Shown: one piece after another, positions 16,554 to 26,237 of the stretch
Numbering within the stretch: position 1 is the stretch's first letter
How the letters are laid out: each line of letters opens with the position of its first letter
Assembly (NCBI GenBank): GCA_050692555.1
Contig: JBOGVS010000008.1
Location: 1 to 64,000, forward strand
DNA from: DAITPV01 sp050692555
Lineage (GTDB): Bacteria > Actinomycetota > UBA4738 > CALAEC01
DNA length: 64,000 bases
Reading direction: 5' to 3'
Translations under genes and position numbers: made by a program
The notes under the pieces: generated by a model
What the model saw: only the letters and a program-made list of their open reading frames with translations
Databases searched by the model: none
What the model was told of the DNA's origin: nothing

Positions 16554-17963
16554 ATGGCCCGCGTTCAGGACCGGATGGATCGGCGAAGCTTCCTTCGCCA
16601 CAGTGCTGCGGCCGGCGGGGCGCTGCTCGGTTCGCCCCTGATGGGAGGACTGGCGGCGCGCGGCGCCGAGTCTCGCTCGAGGCATCGCAAGGCCAAGAAG
16701 GGTGAAGGTGGATACGGCGAGCTGTTCCCTACCCCGGACCAGAACGGCAACGAGCTGCTGGCTCTCCCGGAGGGATTCCGCTACACGACCATCGGGGTCA
16801 CCGGGGCGGTGATGTCCGACGGGAACCACACTCCCAAGGCCCACGACGGGATGGCCGCGTTCCGGATGTCCAACGGCAACATCAGGCTGGTTCGGAACCA
16901 CGAGGTTCGGGACGAGGCGGGTCTCGAGCCACCGATCGGCAACACCTCATCGGCTTACGATCCGATCGGTCCGGGGGGCACCACGTCCCTGGAGCTGGAC
17001 GTCGACAGGTCCGGCCGGGCTCACCTGGTGAGGGATTTCGTCAGCCTGAACGGAACCATCGTGAACTGCGCGGGTGGACCGACCCCGTGGGGGACCTGGC
17101 TGACCTGCGAGGAAACCACCGAGGGACAGAGCCACGGCTGGGCCCGGCCACACGGATACATCTTCGAGGTTCCCGCCTCGGTGGAGCGCCAGGTGACGGC
17201 CGTTCCCCTGCCTGCAATGGGCCGGTTCGTCCACGAGGCCGTGGCCGTCGACCCCGACTCGGGGTTCGTGTACGAGACCGAGGACGAGACCCCCTGCGGG
17301 TTCTACCGGTTCGTTCCCGACGTCGAGAGCCGCCTTGACGCCGACGGACGCCTCCAGATGCTGGCCATCAAGGAGAAGCCGAACTACCAGACCGGAACCG
17401 GCCAGCGGCTCCACAAGCCGCTCCCGGTGACCTGGGTGGACATCGACGATCCCGATCCGGCCGCGGCCGAGTCCAACCCCCGGGCCGTGTACGAGCAGGG
17501 TGCGGCGAAGGGAGGAGCCGCCTTCCTTCGCCTGGAAGGATGCTGGTACGGAGAAGGAAGCATCTTCATCAACTCCACGTCCGGCGGTGATGCCGGACTG
17601 GGCCAGGTCTGGGAGTACCGGCCCAGGGGACGATCAGGGGGCCAGCTCTCGCTCCTGTTCGAGTCCAGCAGCCCTGACGTTCTGGAGAGCCCCGACAACA
17701 TCTGCGTCACCCCCCGGGGTGGGATCGTGCTCTGTGAGGACGGCGACGCCGAGCAGTACCTCCGAGGGCTCACCATGGAGGGTGAGATCTTCGACTTCGC
17801 CCTGAACCTGGCCAGCGAGTACGAGTGGGCGGGGGCCACGTTCAGCCCAAAGGGGAACACCCTGTTCGTGAACATCCAGGGTGCCACCTCCGGCCCCGTC
17901 ACCCCCGGCGACGAAGGGATGACCTTCGCCATCTGGGGCCCCTGGGAGGACGGCGCCCTCTAG
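16554..17963 (+). CDS. PhoX-like (DUF839) phosphatase, Tat-exported
   Basis: 469 residues with a twin-arginine signal near the N-terminus (DRRSFLRHSAAAGGALLG), so it is probably exported folded. The rest is a beta-propeller of the PhoX/DUF839 family: FRMSNGNIRLVRNHEVRDE, then GGPTPWGTWLTCEETTEG, then FVHEAVAVDPDSGFVYETED. Several of these acidic residues correspond to calcium or iron ligands in characterised PhoX. It would act as an extracytoplasmic alkaline phosphatase; a lactonase-like role is possible for divergent members. The ATG at 16554 has AAGGGAGG. A single GTTCACG sits 50 bases upstream, not enough to call a PHO box. Confidence 0.85.
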   Translation: MARVQDRMDRRSFLRHSAAAGGALLGSPLMGGLAARGAESRSRHRKAKKGEGGYGELFPTPDQNGNELLALPEGFRYTTIGVTGAVMSDGNHTPKAHDGMAAFRMSNGNIRLVRNHEVRDEAGLEPPIGNTSSAYDPIGPGGTTSLELDVDRSGRAHLVRDFVSLNGTIVNCAGGPTPWGTWLTCEETTEGQSHGWARPHGYIFEVPASVERQVTAVPLPAMGRFVHEAVAVDPDSGFVYETEDETPCGFYRFVPDVESRLDADGRLQMLAIKEKPNYQTGTGQRLHKPLPVTWVDIDDPDPAAAESNPRAVYEQGAAKGGAAFLRLEGCWYGEGSIFINSTSGGDAGLGQVWEYRPRGRSGGQLSLLFESSSPDVLESPDNICVTPRGGIVLCEDGDAEQYLRGLTMEGEIFDFALNLASEYEWAGATFSPKGNTLFVNIQGATSGPVTPGDEGMTFAIWGPWEDGAL

Positions 17964-18105
17964 GTCCCAAGATGTGTTGCCATCCGTCCGGCCCCGCAGA
18001 ACGGGCCCCGACCGCTTTCGCTGAGCTGTTCCGCTCTCGCTGAGAGTCAACGCCGACCCGTCGTCCGGTGGGCTCCGGACCCCACTCTCCGAGCCTCCGC
18101 GGGGC

Positions 18106-18138
18106 GTTCACGATCCCTTCACAGTGCGGTCCCAGCAT
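18106..18138 (+). promoter_or_regulatory. 11-base direct repeat (OmpR/PhoP-type box) with possible -10
   Basis: GTTCAC at 18106-18111 and CTTCAC at 18117-18122 repeat with an 11-base period, the spacing used by OmpR/PhoP-family regulators. A possible -10 (CAGCAT, 18133-18138) follows at a spacing suited to activation. It lies 28-60 bases before a small membrane protein gene whose operon encodes an OmpR-type regulator, so autoregulation is plausible. This rests on two short repeats only. Confidence 0.35.
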
Positions 18139-18165
18139 GGAGAGAGCCGTCGAAAGGAGGATGAG

Positions 18166-18522
18166 ATGCGACGGGGGATGTGGATCGGGGTGCTGCTCCT
18201 GATGATCCTGGTGGGGATCGCCGTGGGAGTCGGCGCCTACAACGCGGGGCTCTCCGAGGGCCTCGAGCGAAGCGGTCAGGCCACGGAAGTGGTCCGGTAC
18301 GTGGGCCCGGGGTTCGGATTCGGGTTCGGGTGGCTGCTGTTCCCGCTGTTCTTCTTCGGGATCTTCTTCCTGCTCCGCGGGGCGTTCTGGCGCCGCCGGT
18401 GGGAGGACCATGGAGAGCATGGCCGGGGCGGTCCATGGGGCGGTCGGTTCGAGGACTGGCACCGCCGGCAGCACGACGAGGGTGCCGGCGCCCGGGCCGG
18501 TGACGACACCGGCACAGCCTGA
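18166..18522 (+). CDS. Small membrane protein linked to a two-component system
   Basis: 118 residues. An N-terminal helix (about 5-24) is followed by a short linker, then a very aromatic Gly/Phe membrane segment (about 45-68, GFGFGFGWLLFPLFFFGIFF). The cytoplasmic tail is rich in Arg, His, Trp and Gly. The ATG at 18166 has AAAGGAGG five bases upstream. It is the first gene before an OmpR-type regulator (55-base gap) and its kinase, a setting seen for accessory membrane proteins or targets of such systems. No family recognised beyond that. Confidence 0.65.
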   Translation: MRRGMWIGVLLLMILVGIAVGVGAYNAGLSEGLERSGQATEVVRYVGPGFGFGFGWLLFPLFFFGIFFLLRGAFWRRRWEDHGEHGRGGPWGGRFEDWHRRQHDEGAGARAGDDTGTA

Positions 18523-18577
18523 GGACTCGGGGCGGAGGGTTGCCTCCGCCCCGCTCCACCTTCACGGTGGGACCGCG

Positions 18578-19258
18578 ATGAAGTCCATCCTGGTCGTCGA
18601 GGACGAGATGAGGATCGCCCGGCTGGTGCGGGACTACCTCGAGCACGCCGGGTTCGATGTCCTGGTGGCCCCCGACGGCGAGGCGGCGCTTTCGAGTGCC
18701 CGGGGGACCAAGCCGGACCTGATCGTCCTGGACCTGAACCTGCCCGGCAAGGACGGCCTGGACGTGACCCGGGAGCTTCGGCGCTCATCGAACGTGCCCA
18801 TCGTCATGCTCACCGCCCGCGGCGACGAGGCCGACCGGATCGTTGGCCTGGAGCTGGGCGCAGATGACTACGTGGTCAAGCCGTTCAGCCCCAAGGAGCT
18901 GGTGGCCCGCGTCCGGGCCGTGCTTCGCAGGCTCGAGGCGGCCGCCACGGGACCGGAGATGCTCCGGGCGGGGGACGTCGAGGTCGACGCGAAAAGGATG
19001 CGGGTCACGGTCGCCGGCCGTCCGGTGGAGCTCACCCCGACCGAGTTCGAGCTCCTGGCCGCCCTCGTTCGGGAGGCGGGTCGCGTGTTCACTCGCGGGC
19101 AGCTGCTCGACGCCATCCACGGCGTGGCCATCGAGTCCTACGAGCGGGCCATCGACGCACACGTGAAGAACATCCGCAAGAAGATCGAAGTGACGCCGGG
19201 CCGGCCGAGGTACGTGCTCACCGTCCGCGGCGTCGGGTACCGGTTCGCCGATGACTGA
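18578..19258 (+). CDS. OmpR/PhoB-family response regulator
   Basis: 226 residues. The receiver (about 1-115) has the acidic pair in VVEDEMR, the phospho-acceptor Asp in LIVLDLNLPG, the switch Thr in MLTARGD and the Lys in YVVKPFSP. The C-terminal winged helix (about 130-225) has ELTPTEFELLAALVREAGRVF and a recognition helix followed by YVLTVRGVGYRF. The ATG at 18578 is chosen because it directly precedes the receiver; there is weak purine richness upstream. Its stop overlaps the kinase start by eight bases. Confidence 0.92.
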   Translation: MKSILVVEDEMRIARLVRDYLEHAGFDVLVAPDGEAALSSARGTKPDLIVLDLNLPGKDGLDVTRELRRSSNVPIVMLTARGDEADRIVGLELGADDYVVKPFSPKELVARVRAVLRRLEAAATGPEMLRAGDVEVDAKRMRVTVAGRPVELTPTEFELLAALVREAGRVFTRGQLLDAIHGVAIESYERAIDAHVKNIRKKIEVTPGRPRYVLTVRGVGYRFADD

Positions 19259-20403
19259 CCTGGGACGAGGTGGGTGGGGGCCGCGCGCCGGGCCGTGGAG
19301 ACACCGAGGTGGGTGGGGACGGCCGCCGTGGTGGCCGGAGGGCGACCCGTTCCCGCCGACCGACCGGGCCGGGTGGCACGGGATGCGCCGGCGGTTCCTC
19401 CGCAGGGTCGTGCTGGTGGTGGCCCTGTTCTTCGGCCTCACGGTGACGGCAAATGTCCTGGCCGTCGCGGTGCTCACGAACGTGTTCGGGCTCGACGAGT
19501 CCCAGCGACTGGCGCCGTTCGTGGCGATCCTCGCTGTGAGCCTGTTCGTGGGGTTCCTTGCGGCCGGCTGGTCGGTCCGAAGGCTGGCCCGCCCGATCGG
19601 CGAGGTCATGGAGGCCGCCGAGCGGGTCTCGGGAGGCGACTACGACGCGAGGGTGGAGGAGCGAGGTCCTCGGGACACGCGCCGCCTGGTCCGTTCGTTC
19701 AACGACATGACCGAGCGCCTCCGGACCAGCGAGGAGCAGCGCAGGCGGTTGCTGGCCGACCTGGCCCACGAGCTCCGCACCCCGCTGTCGGTGATCAGGG
19801 GTCAGGTCGAAGGGGATCCTCGACGGGGTGTATCCGGCAGACCGTGCGCACCTGGAGCCGGTGGTCGACGAGGCCAACGTGATGTCGCGCCTGCTGGACG
19901 ATCTCCAGACGCTCTCAACCGCCGAGGCCGGCGCGCTCCATCTTCGGCGGGAGGTCACCGAGCCGGGCGAGCTGGTCGCCGATGCGGTGGCCGCGTTCCG
20001 CGCGAGGGCCGCCTCGTCGGGCATCGACTTGGAGCAGCAGGTCGGTGCAGACCTCTCAGCGGTCGACGTCGACCGGGTGCGCATCGGTGAGGTGCTGGCG
20101 AACCTCCTCGTGAACGCCATGCGGCACACGCCTTCGGGAGGGTCGGTCGTGGTCGGCGCCGAGCAGGCCGGGAACGGGTGGGTGGCGTTCTCGGTGCACG
20201 ACACGGGATCCGGCGTCGCCCCCGAGGTGCTCCCGCACGTGTTCGATCGCTTCGTGAAGGCTCCGGACTCCGGAGGAGCGGGACTCGGCCTGGCCATCGC
20301 CCGGAGCCTCGTCGAGGCGCACGGGGGCGAGATCTCCGCCGAGAGCCGGCCCGAACGGGGGACCACGATGAGGTTCACTGTTCCCGCGGCGGTCACCCCG
20401 TGA
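19251..20403 (+). CDS. HAMP sensor histidine kinase with an apparent one-base frameshift
   Basis: Partner of the preceding OmpR regulator. The 5' part encodes a Trp/Gly/Arg-rich cytoplasmic start, two membrane segments, a HAMP domain (RRLARPIGEVMEAAERVSGGD) and the HisKA box with the phospho-acceptor His in LLADLAHELRTPLSVI. Shortly after GTC GAA the G run at 19812-19815 shifts the frame. Continuing from ATC at 19816 in the +1 frame restores the family pattern (ILDGVYPADRAHLEPVVDEA) and an intact HATPase_c domain (NLLVNAMRHTP, DTGSGV, GAGLGLAIARSLV) ending at 20403. One surplus G explains the break. It could be an assembly error, a real inactivating mutation or recoding. Confidence 0.75.
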
Positions 20404-20677
20404 ACCGCTTCACCAGCCCCCTGGCGTAGTAGTCCTCCCACTTCTCGTCCGGCCCCTCCTCCGTGTACTCCTTGTCCAGGCGGACCAGCAGGTACGTGAG
20501 TTCGCTGCGGACGGGTTTGGTCCCAAGGATGTCCGGCAGCTCGGTCAGGGTCGTGAGCCATTCGGAGTACCACGTGGCCCAGTCGAGGTCGTCCCCGTCG
20601 ACGATCCGGTAGACGACGTGATGGGTCTCCCCGGCCTCGTGCAAGAGCTCGCTCACCTTCCGTTCTCGCTCGTCCAT
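20393..20677 (-). CDS. Small conserved-looking hypothetical protein
   Basis: 94-residue acidic, helix-rich protein with several tryptophans (DLDWATWYSEWL) and a tail DEKWEDYYARGLVKRF. There is no signal peptide or membrane segment. An ATG at 20677 with GGAGGAACC upstream on the minus strand supports translation. It is convergent with the kinase and overlaps the kinase 3' end by 11 bases. I do not recognise a family. Confidence 0.6.
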   Translation of the reverse strand: MDERERKVSELLHEAGETHHVVYRIVDGDDLDWATWYSEWLTTLTELPDILGTKPVRSELTYLLVRLDKEYTEEGPDEKWEDYYARGLVKRFTG

Positions 20678-20728
20678 GGTTCCTCCTCCCGCTCGCTAGG
20701 ATGATGGCCGGTCGCGTAGGCTTCCGCC

Positions 20729-21733
20729 ATGCCCGAGGTGGGGATCTCGGTGGCCGGTCCGATGCCCTCCATCGGCGACCTGGCTCGCCTCGCGGAGGAT
20801 GGAGGGTACGAGTCCGTGTGGGTGGCCGAGACCGGGTACTCCGCCTACGTGCAGGCGGCGCTGACGGCCCAGGCCACCACCCGTGTGAGGGTGGGCACGA
20901 ACATCGCCCTGGCGTTCCCTCGGAGCCCCACGATCACCGCGATGACCGCGCGAGACCTGGCGGAGCTCTCCGGTGACCGGTTCATCCTCGGGCTGGGCTC
21001 ACAGGTCAAGCGGGTCAACGAGCATCGGTTCTCCACGCACTTCGAGCACCCCGCTCCCAAGATGGCCGAGTACGTTGAGGTGGTCCGTGAGGTGCTGGCG
21101 ACCTTCGGTGGCGAGCAGGTCAAGCATCGGGGCCGGTTCTACACGGTGGTGATGAACCCGTTTCCCGGCGCCGGTCCGGTGGGGGAGATCCCCATCTACA
21201 TCGCCGCGGTCAACGATAAGATGGTGGAGGCGTCCGGCCGGGTAGCGAACGGGTTGCTCGGACATCCGCTCACCTCGCCGGAATACATCACCCAGGTGGT
21301 CCGTCCCGCGCTGGACCGGGGAGCGAGCGCCGCCGGCCGCGACCCCTCGGAGATCAGCCTGACCAACAGCGTGATCCTCCAGCTCGACGACGATCGCGAG
21401 CGGGCCCGGTTCGAGGCCGCGCTCCAGATCGCCTTCTACGCCACCACCCGGACGTACCGGCCGGTGCTGGACCTCCACGACTTCGGCGATCTCGTGGATC
21501 CGCTGCGGCAGGCCTTCGCGCGGGGCGACATGGCGGAGATGGCCAACCTGGCCATGCCCGCGGTGGACACCTACGCGATCACCGGCGGGGAGGATGAGTG
21601 CCGTGAGCGCCTGGCCAGGTTCGACGGGCTGGTCGACCGGGTGGTCATCGGGGGCGCGTGGGTGGGCCCGGACCAGGCCGCCCTGGCCGAGAACTACCGG
21701 CGCATCCTCCGCACCTTCCGCCCCGCGGCCTGA
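20729..21733 (+). CDS. LLM-class F420-type oxidoreductase
   Basis: 334-residue luciferase-like barrel protein. Landmarks are MPEVGISVAGPMPSIGDLARLAEDGGYESVWVAE at the first strand, RVRVGTNIALAFPRSP, and DRFILGLGSQVKRVNEHRF, the usual cofactor-binding region. These are typical of F420-dependent members. It shows only family-level likeness to the enzyme at 6445-7317, so this is not a recent duplicate. Physiological substrate unknown. The start is ATG 20729. The following gene begins 34 bases after the stop and may share a transcript. Confidence 0.82.
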   Translation: MPEVGISVAGPMPSIGDLARLAEDGGYESVWVAETGYSAYVQAALTAQATTRVRVGTNIALAFPRSPTITAMTARDLAELSGDRFILGLGSQVKRVNEHRFSTHFEHPAPKMAEYVEVVREVLATFGGEQVKHRGRFYTVVMNPFPGAGPVGEIPIYIAAVNDKMVEASGRVANGLLGHPLTSPEYITQVVRPALDRGASAAGRDPSEISLTNSVILQLDDDRERARFEAALQIAFYATTRTYRPVLDLHDFGDLVDPLRQAFARGDMAEMANLAMPAVDTYAITGGEDECRERLARFDGLVDRVVIGGAWVGPDQAALAENYRRILRTFRPAA

Positions 21734-21767
21734 AGGGGAGAGCGGTGGCTCTCGAACCGGCTCCGCG

Positions 21768-22663
21768 ATGAGCCGGGAGGAAGCCGAGCGCCTGGCCGCG
21801 GAGCGAGCCGTTCGCCGGGCCGCCCGCGACTTCGAAGCCGCGGACGATCTGCGCGAGCGCATCGCCGCGTTGGGCTTCGAGGTCGTCGATAGTCCCGGTG
21901 GCTACGATCTCCGTCCGCTCGCCGAGGCTGGGGAGCCGCAGAGGCGAGTCCGGCCGGCGGACGTCGCGAGCGTGCTGGACCGGCCTCCCGCCGCCGACTG
22001 GTCGGTGCACTGGCTCCACGAAGGGTGGACCGACGACGTTCTCCGCGGTATCCGCTCGTTCAGCGCCCAGGAGGGCGGCCGGGCCGTACGCCACGTGGTG
22101 GTGGAGTCGGATCCGGCGGACCCCGATGCGTGGCCCGAGGGAACCGAAGTCGTGCCGCTGGAAAGCGACCCGGGCTTCGCCGCTGCCCGCAACGCGGGTC
22201 TTCGTCGGTCGATGGGGCGGCTGGCGATGATCGTGGATGGTTCGGTGGAGGCCGTGGGCGACGTGTTCCGTCCGCTCGAGAAGGCCCTGAGCGACGACTC
22301 GGTGGGTGCGTGCGGGCCCTTCTGCTTGGTTTCCGACGACCTGCGTGAGTTCCGCGATGCTCCCGGACCGGATGCCGATGCGGTGGAGGGATACCTGATC
22401 GCGTTCCGCCGCGATGTCCTCGTGCGCGGCGTGGCGTTCGACCCCAAGTTTCGGTTCTATCGGGCCGCCGACATCGACCTGTCGTTCCAGATCAAGGACC
22501 TCGGCCTCCGGGTGATCCGGGTCGATGTTTCGGTCACCCGGCATCAGCACCGCCGGTGGGCCACGACGACGGAGGCCGACCGGGCTCGATTGTCGAAGCG
22601 GAACTTCTACCGCTTCCTGGACCGGTTCCGGGGGCGGACCGACCTGTTGGTCTCCGGTGGCCG

Positions 22664-22667
<4 letters not shown>
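21768..22667 (+). CDS. GT2-like protein with CysS-type C-terminal motif at its N-terminus
   Basis: 299 residues. The first 50 (REEAERLAAERAVRRAARDF, then EAADDLRERIAALGFEVVD) look like the short helical hairpin that ends cysteinyl-tRNA synthetases. The rest resembles a GT-A glycosyltransferase family 2 domain: VVVESDPADPD, then FAAARNAGLRRSMGRLAMIVDGSVE in place of the usual DDD-type motif, and YRAADIDLSFQIKDLGLRVIRVD near the end. The metal-binding Asp is not obvious (VDGS), so it may not transfer sugars. ATG at 21768. It is convergent with ftsH, overlapping its 3' end by four bases. Confidence 0.6.
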
Positions 22668-24709
<2,042 letters not shown>

Positions 24710-24728
24710 AAAGAGTCTCCTCCCGATC

Positions 24729-24755
24729 AACGGGGGAGGTCTCACCTATGTTCCC
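24729..24755 (-). promoter_or_regulatory. SigR/SigH-type promoter of ftsH
   Basis: Read on the minus strand, GGGAAC (24755-24750) and GTT (24731-24729) are separated by exactly 18 bases. The published actinobacterial SigR consensus is GGGAAT, 18 bases, GTT. The element ends 20 bases before the ftsH start codon. The divergent gene encodes a SigR-like sigma factor, so control of ftsH by its neighbour is a direct prediction. Confidence 0.65.
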
Positions 24756-24781
24756 ACAATTAGGGAGCTATCCTGGACCCC

Positions 24782-25366
24782 GTGAGTGACCCCGTCACGG
24801 TCGAGGAGCGGGCCCGACTCGACGAGCGGTTCCGGCGCGACGCCCTGCCCCTGATGCGAGAGCTGTATGGGGCCGCCGTTCGCCTGACCCGGAATCCCAC
24901 CGACGCCGAGGACCTTCTCCAGGAGACCTATCTCCGGGCCTACCGGGCCTTCGGAACGTTCGAGGAGGGGACCAACCTCCGCGCGTGGCTGTATCGGATC
25001 CTCACCAACGCGTTCATCAACACGTACCGGAAGCGTCAACGCGAGCCAAAGACGGTCTCCGACGACGAGATCGAGGACTGGTATCTGTACGAGCGCCTGG
25101 GCGGCCGGGAGTCGGAGCCTTCGGCGGAGACCCAGGTGCTGGAGTCCATTCCGGACCAGGACGTGCAGGATGCCCTGGCGAGCCTCCCCGAGCAGTTCCG
25201 GCTGGCGGTGCTCCTGGCCGACGTCGAGGGGTTCTCGTACAAGGAGATCGCCGAGATCCTGGAGGTCCCCATCGGCACCGTGATGTCCCGGCTGCATCGG
25301 GGAAGAAGAGCCCTGGAGCGACGGTTGTGGAATGTGGTGAGGGAGCGGGGGATCGTCCGTGATTGA
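24782..25366 (+). CDS. sigR: ECF RNA polymerase sigma factor, SigR/SigH-like
   Basis: 194-residue ECF sigma factor. Region 2 runs LYGAAVRLTRNPTDAEDLLQ into ETYLRAYRAFGTFEEGTNLRAWLYRILTN. Region 4 has EQFRLAVLLADVEGFSYKEIAEIL and the recognition helix VPIGTVMSRLHRGRRALERRL. These match the thiol-oxidative-stress SigR/SigH group. The GTG start at 24782 lies 73 bases from the ftsH start. The stop overlaps the anti-sigma gene, whose product carries the matching zinc motif. Confidence 0.9.
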   Translation: MSDPVTVEERARLDERFRRDALPLMRELYGAAVRLTRNPTDAEDLLQETYLRAYRAFGTFEEGTNLRAWLYRILTNAFINTYRKRQREPKTVSDDEIEDWYLYERLGGRESEPSAETQVLESIPDQDVQDALASLPEQFRLAVLLADVEGFSYKEIAEILEVPIGTVMSRLHRGRRALERRLWNVVRERGIVRD

Positions 25367-25592
25367 TTGCGACCATACGCTGGCAGCGCTCGAGGCCTAC
25401 CTCGACGGTGAGGTGACCGAGGGGACCCGGCGCGAGATCGAGGAGCACCTCTCGGGATGCTCCCCGTGCTTCCATCGCAGCGAGTTCCGGATCCAGGTCA
25501 GGGCGATCATTCGCCGGAAGTGCCTCACCGAGGTGGAGATGCCCCCCGCCCTCGCTCAACGCATCCGGCGGCTGGTCGGCCCGGCCGACTGA
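25359..25592 (+). CDS. rsrA: ZAS-type redox-sensitive anti-sigma factor, RsrA-like
   Basis: 77-residue anti-sigma factor. The zinc motif HLSGCSPC (H, three residues, C, two residues, C) lies near 31-38, with another Cys near the start (DCDHTLAALEAYLDGE) and one at about 51. In RsrA/RshA, oxidation of the motif cysteines releases zinc and frees SigR. The GTG start at 25359 overlaps the sigma stop, implying translational coupling and balanced stoichiometry. Confidence 0.88.
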   Translation: MIDCDHTLAALEAYLDGEVTEGTRREIEEHLSGCSPCFHRSEFRIQVRAIIRRKCLTEVEMPPALAQRIRRLVGPAD

Positions 25593-25684
25593 GGGCCACC
25601 TCCTCCCACGCTCGGCAAACCGCCGGCACCGTCGGCGACGAATCACAGAGCGAGGCGGGCCCCCCAGCCGGGGCCCGGGCGCCG

Positions 25685-25870
25685 ATGAAGGGGACCAGAC
25701 CCGGCAAGATTCCCCGGCCCTCCCGTACCGTGGAGGCGGGCGAGCGCGTGTGCGAGCACCCCGGCTGCGACACCCGGTTGTCCAGGTACAACCTTCGGGA
25801 CCGGTGCTGGCAGCACACCGACATCGTGTTCCCGAACTATCGGGGTCGCCGCCTGGCCCCGGAGGGGTAA
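25685..25870 (+). CDS. Small Cys/His-rich conserved hypothetical protein
   Basis: 61 residues starting at ATG 25685. A basic Pro-rich head is followed by a candidate zinc ribbon: VCEHPGCDTRLSRYNLRDRCWQHTD, with three cysteines and two histidines at zinc-finger-like spacing, then VFPNYRGRRLAPE. The composition looks like a real small actinobacterial protein, although no function is known to me. It may be cotranscribed after rsrA (92-base gap). Confidence 0.65.
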   Translation: MKGTRPGKIPRPSRTVEAGERVCEHPGCDTRLSRYNLRDRCWQHTDIVFPNYRGRRLAPEG

Positions 25871-26023
25871 CGGGACCAGCTGGCCCCTTTTGGCCAAGAC
25901 GGCCAAACCCCCTCAGCCCTTCCTATGCGGACCGGCGACTCGAACCGGGCCGCAAAGCGTATAGTGGGCACCGGACCTGGCCCGGGGTGAGGACACATGA
26001 GCGCCCAGAGGAGGGAGGAAGCT

Positions 26024-26224
26024 ATGGCGCAGCAGAAGAGCGCCGAGTACCTGAAGACGGCCGAGGTCGCAGACATCCTTCACGTCTCCCCCAAGACCGT
26101 GACTCGATGGGCGAAAGACGGGAAGCTCCCGCACTCCCGAACCTTGGGCGGCCACCGACGGTTCCCGGCGTCCTCGATCAGGAAGCTCGCGGAGGGTCTC
26201 GTCCAGGTCGGTCAGCTCGACTGA
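26024..26224 (+). CDS. BldC-like MerR-type DNA-binding protein
   Basis: 66-residue single-domain winged helix-turn-helix. YLKTAEVADILHVSPKTVTRWAKDGKLPHSRTLGGHRRF is the signature of BldC and of excisionase-type MerR domains. BldC itself binds direct repeats cooperatively to control development and metabolism in actinobacteria; this could equally be a paralogue. I chose ATG 26024 because of a strong GAGGGAGGAAG site; ATG 25997 is an alternative. A TATAGT box lies at 25960-25965 and a perfect 7-base-pair hairpin TTTGGCC/GGCCAAA at 25889-25907. The next gene begins almost at once. Confidence 0.82.
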   Translation: MAQQKSAEYLKTAEVADILHVSPKTVTRWAKDGKLPHSRTLGGHRRFPASSIRKLAEGLVQVGQLD

Positions 26225-26237
26225 CACAGGTCGCCCG

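Noticed and set aside
25889..25907. TTTGGCC/GGCCAAA hairpin as a rho-independent terminator
   Set aside because: No T run follows on either strand; it could be an operator for the BldC-like gene, but nothing supports a specific regulator.
25925..25955. T-arm-like GGTTCGAGTC on the minus strand
   Set aside because: The rest of a tRNA cannot be folded and no complementary acceptor strand is found; it is probably chance in the gap before the BldC-like gene.
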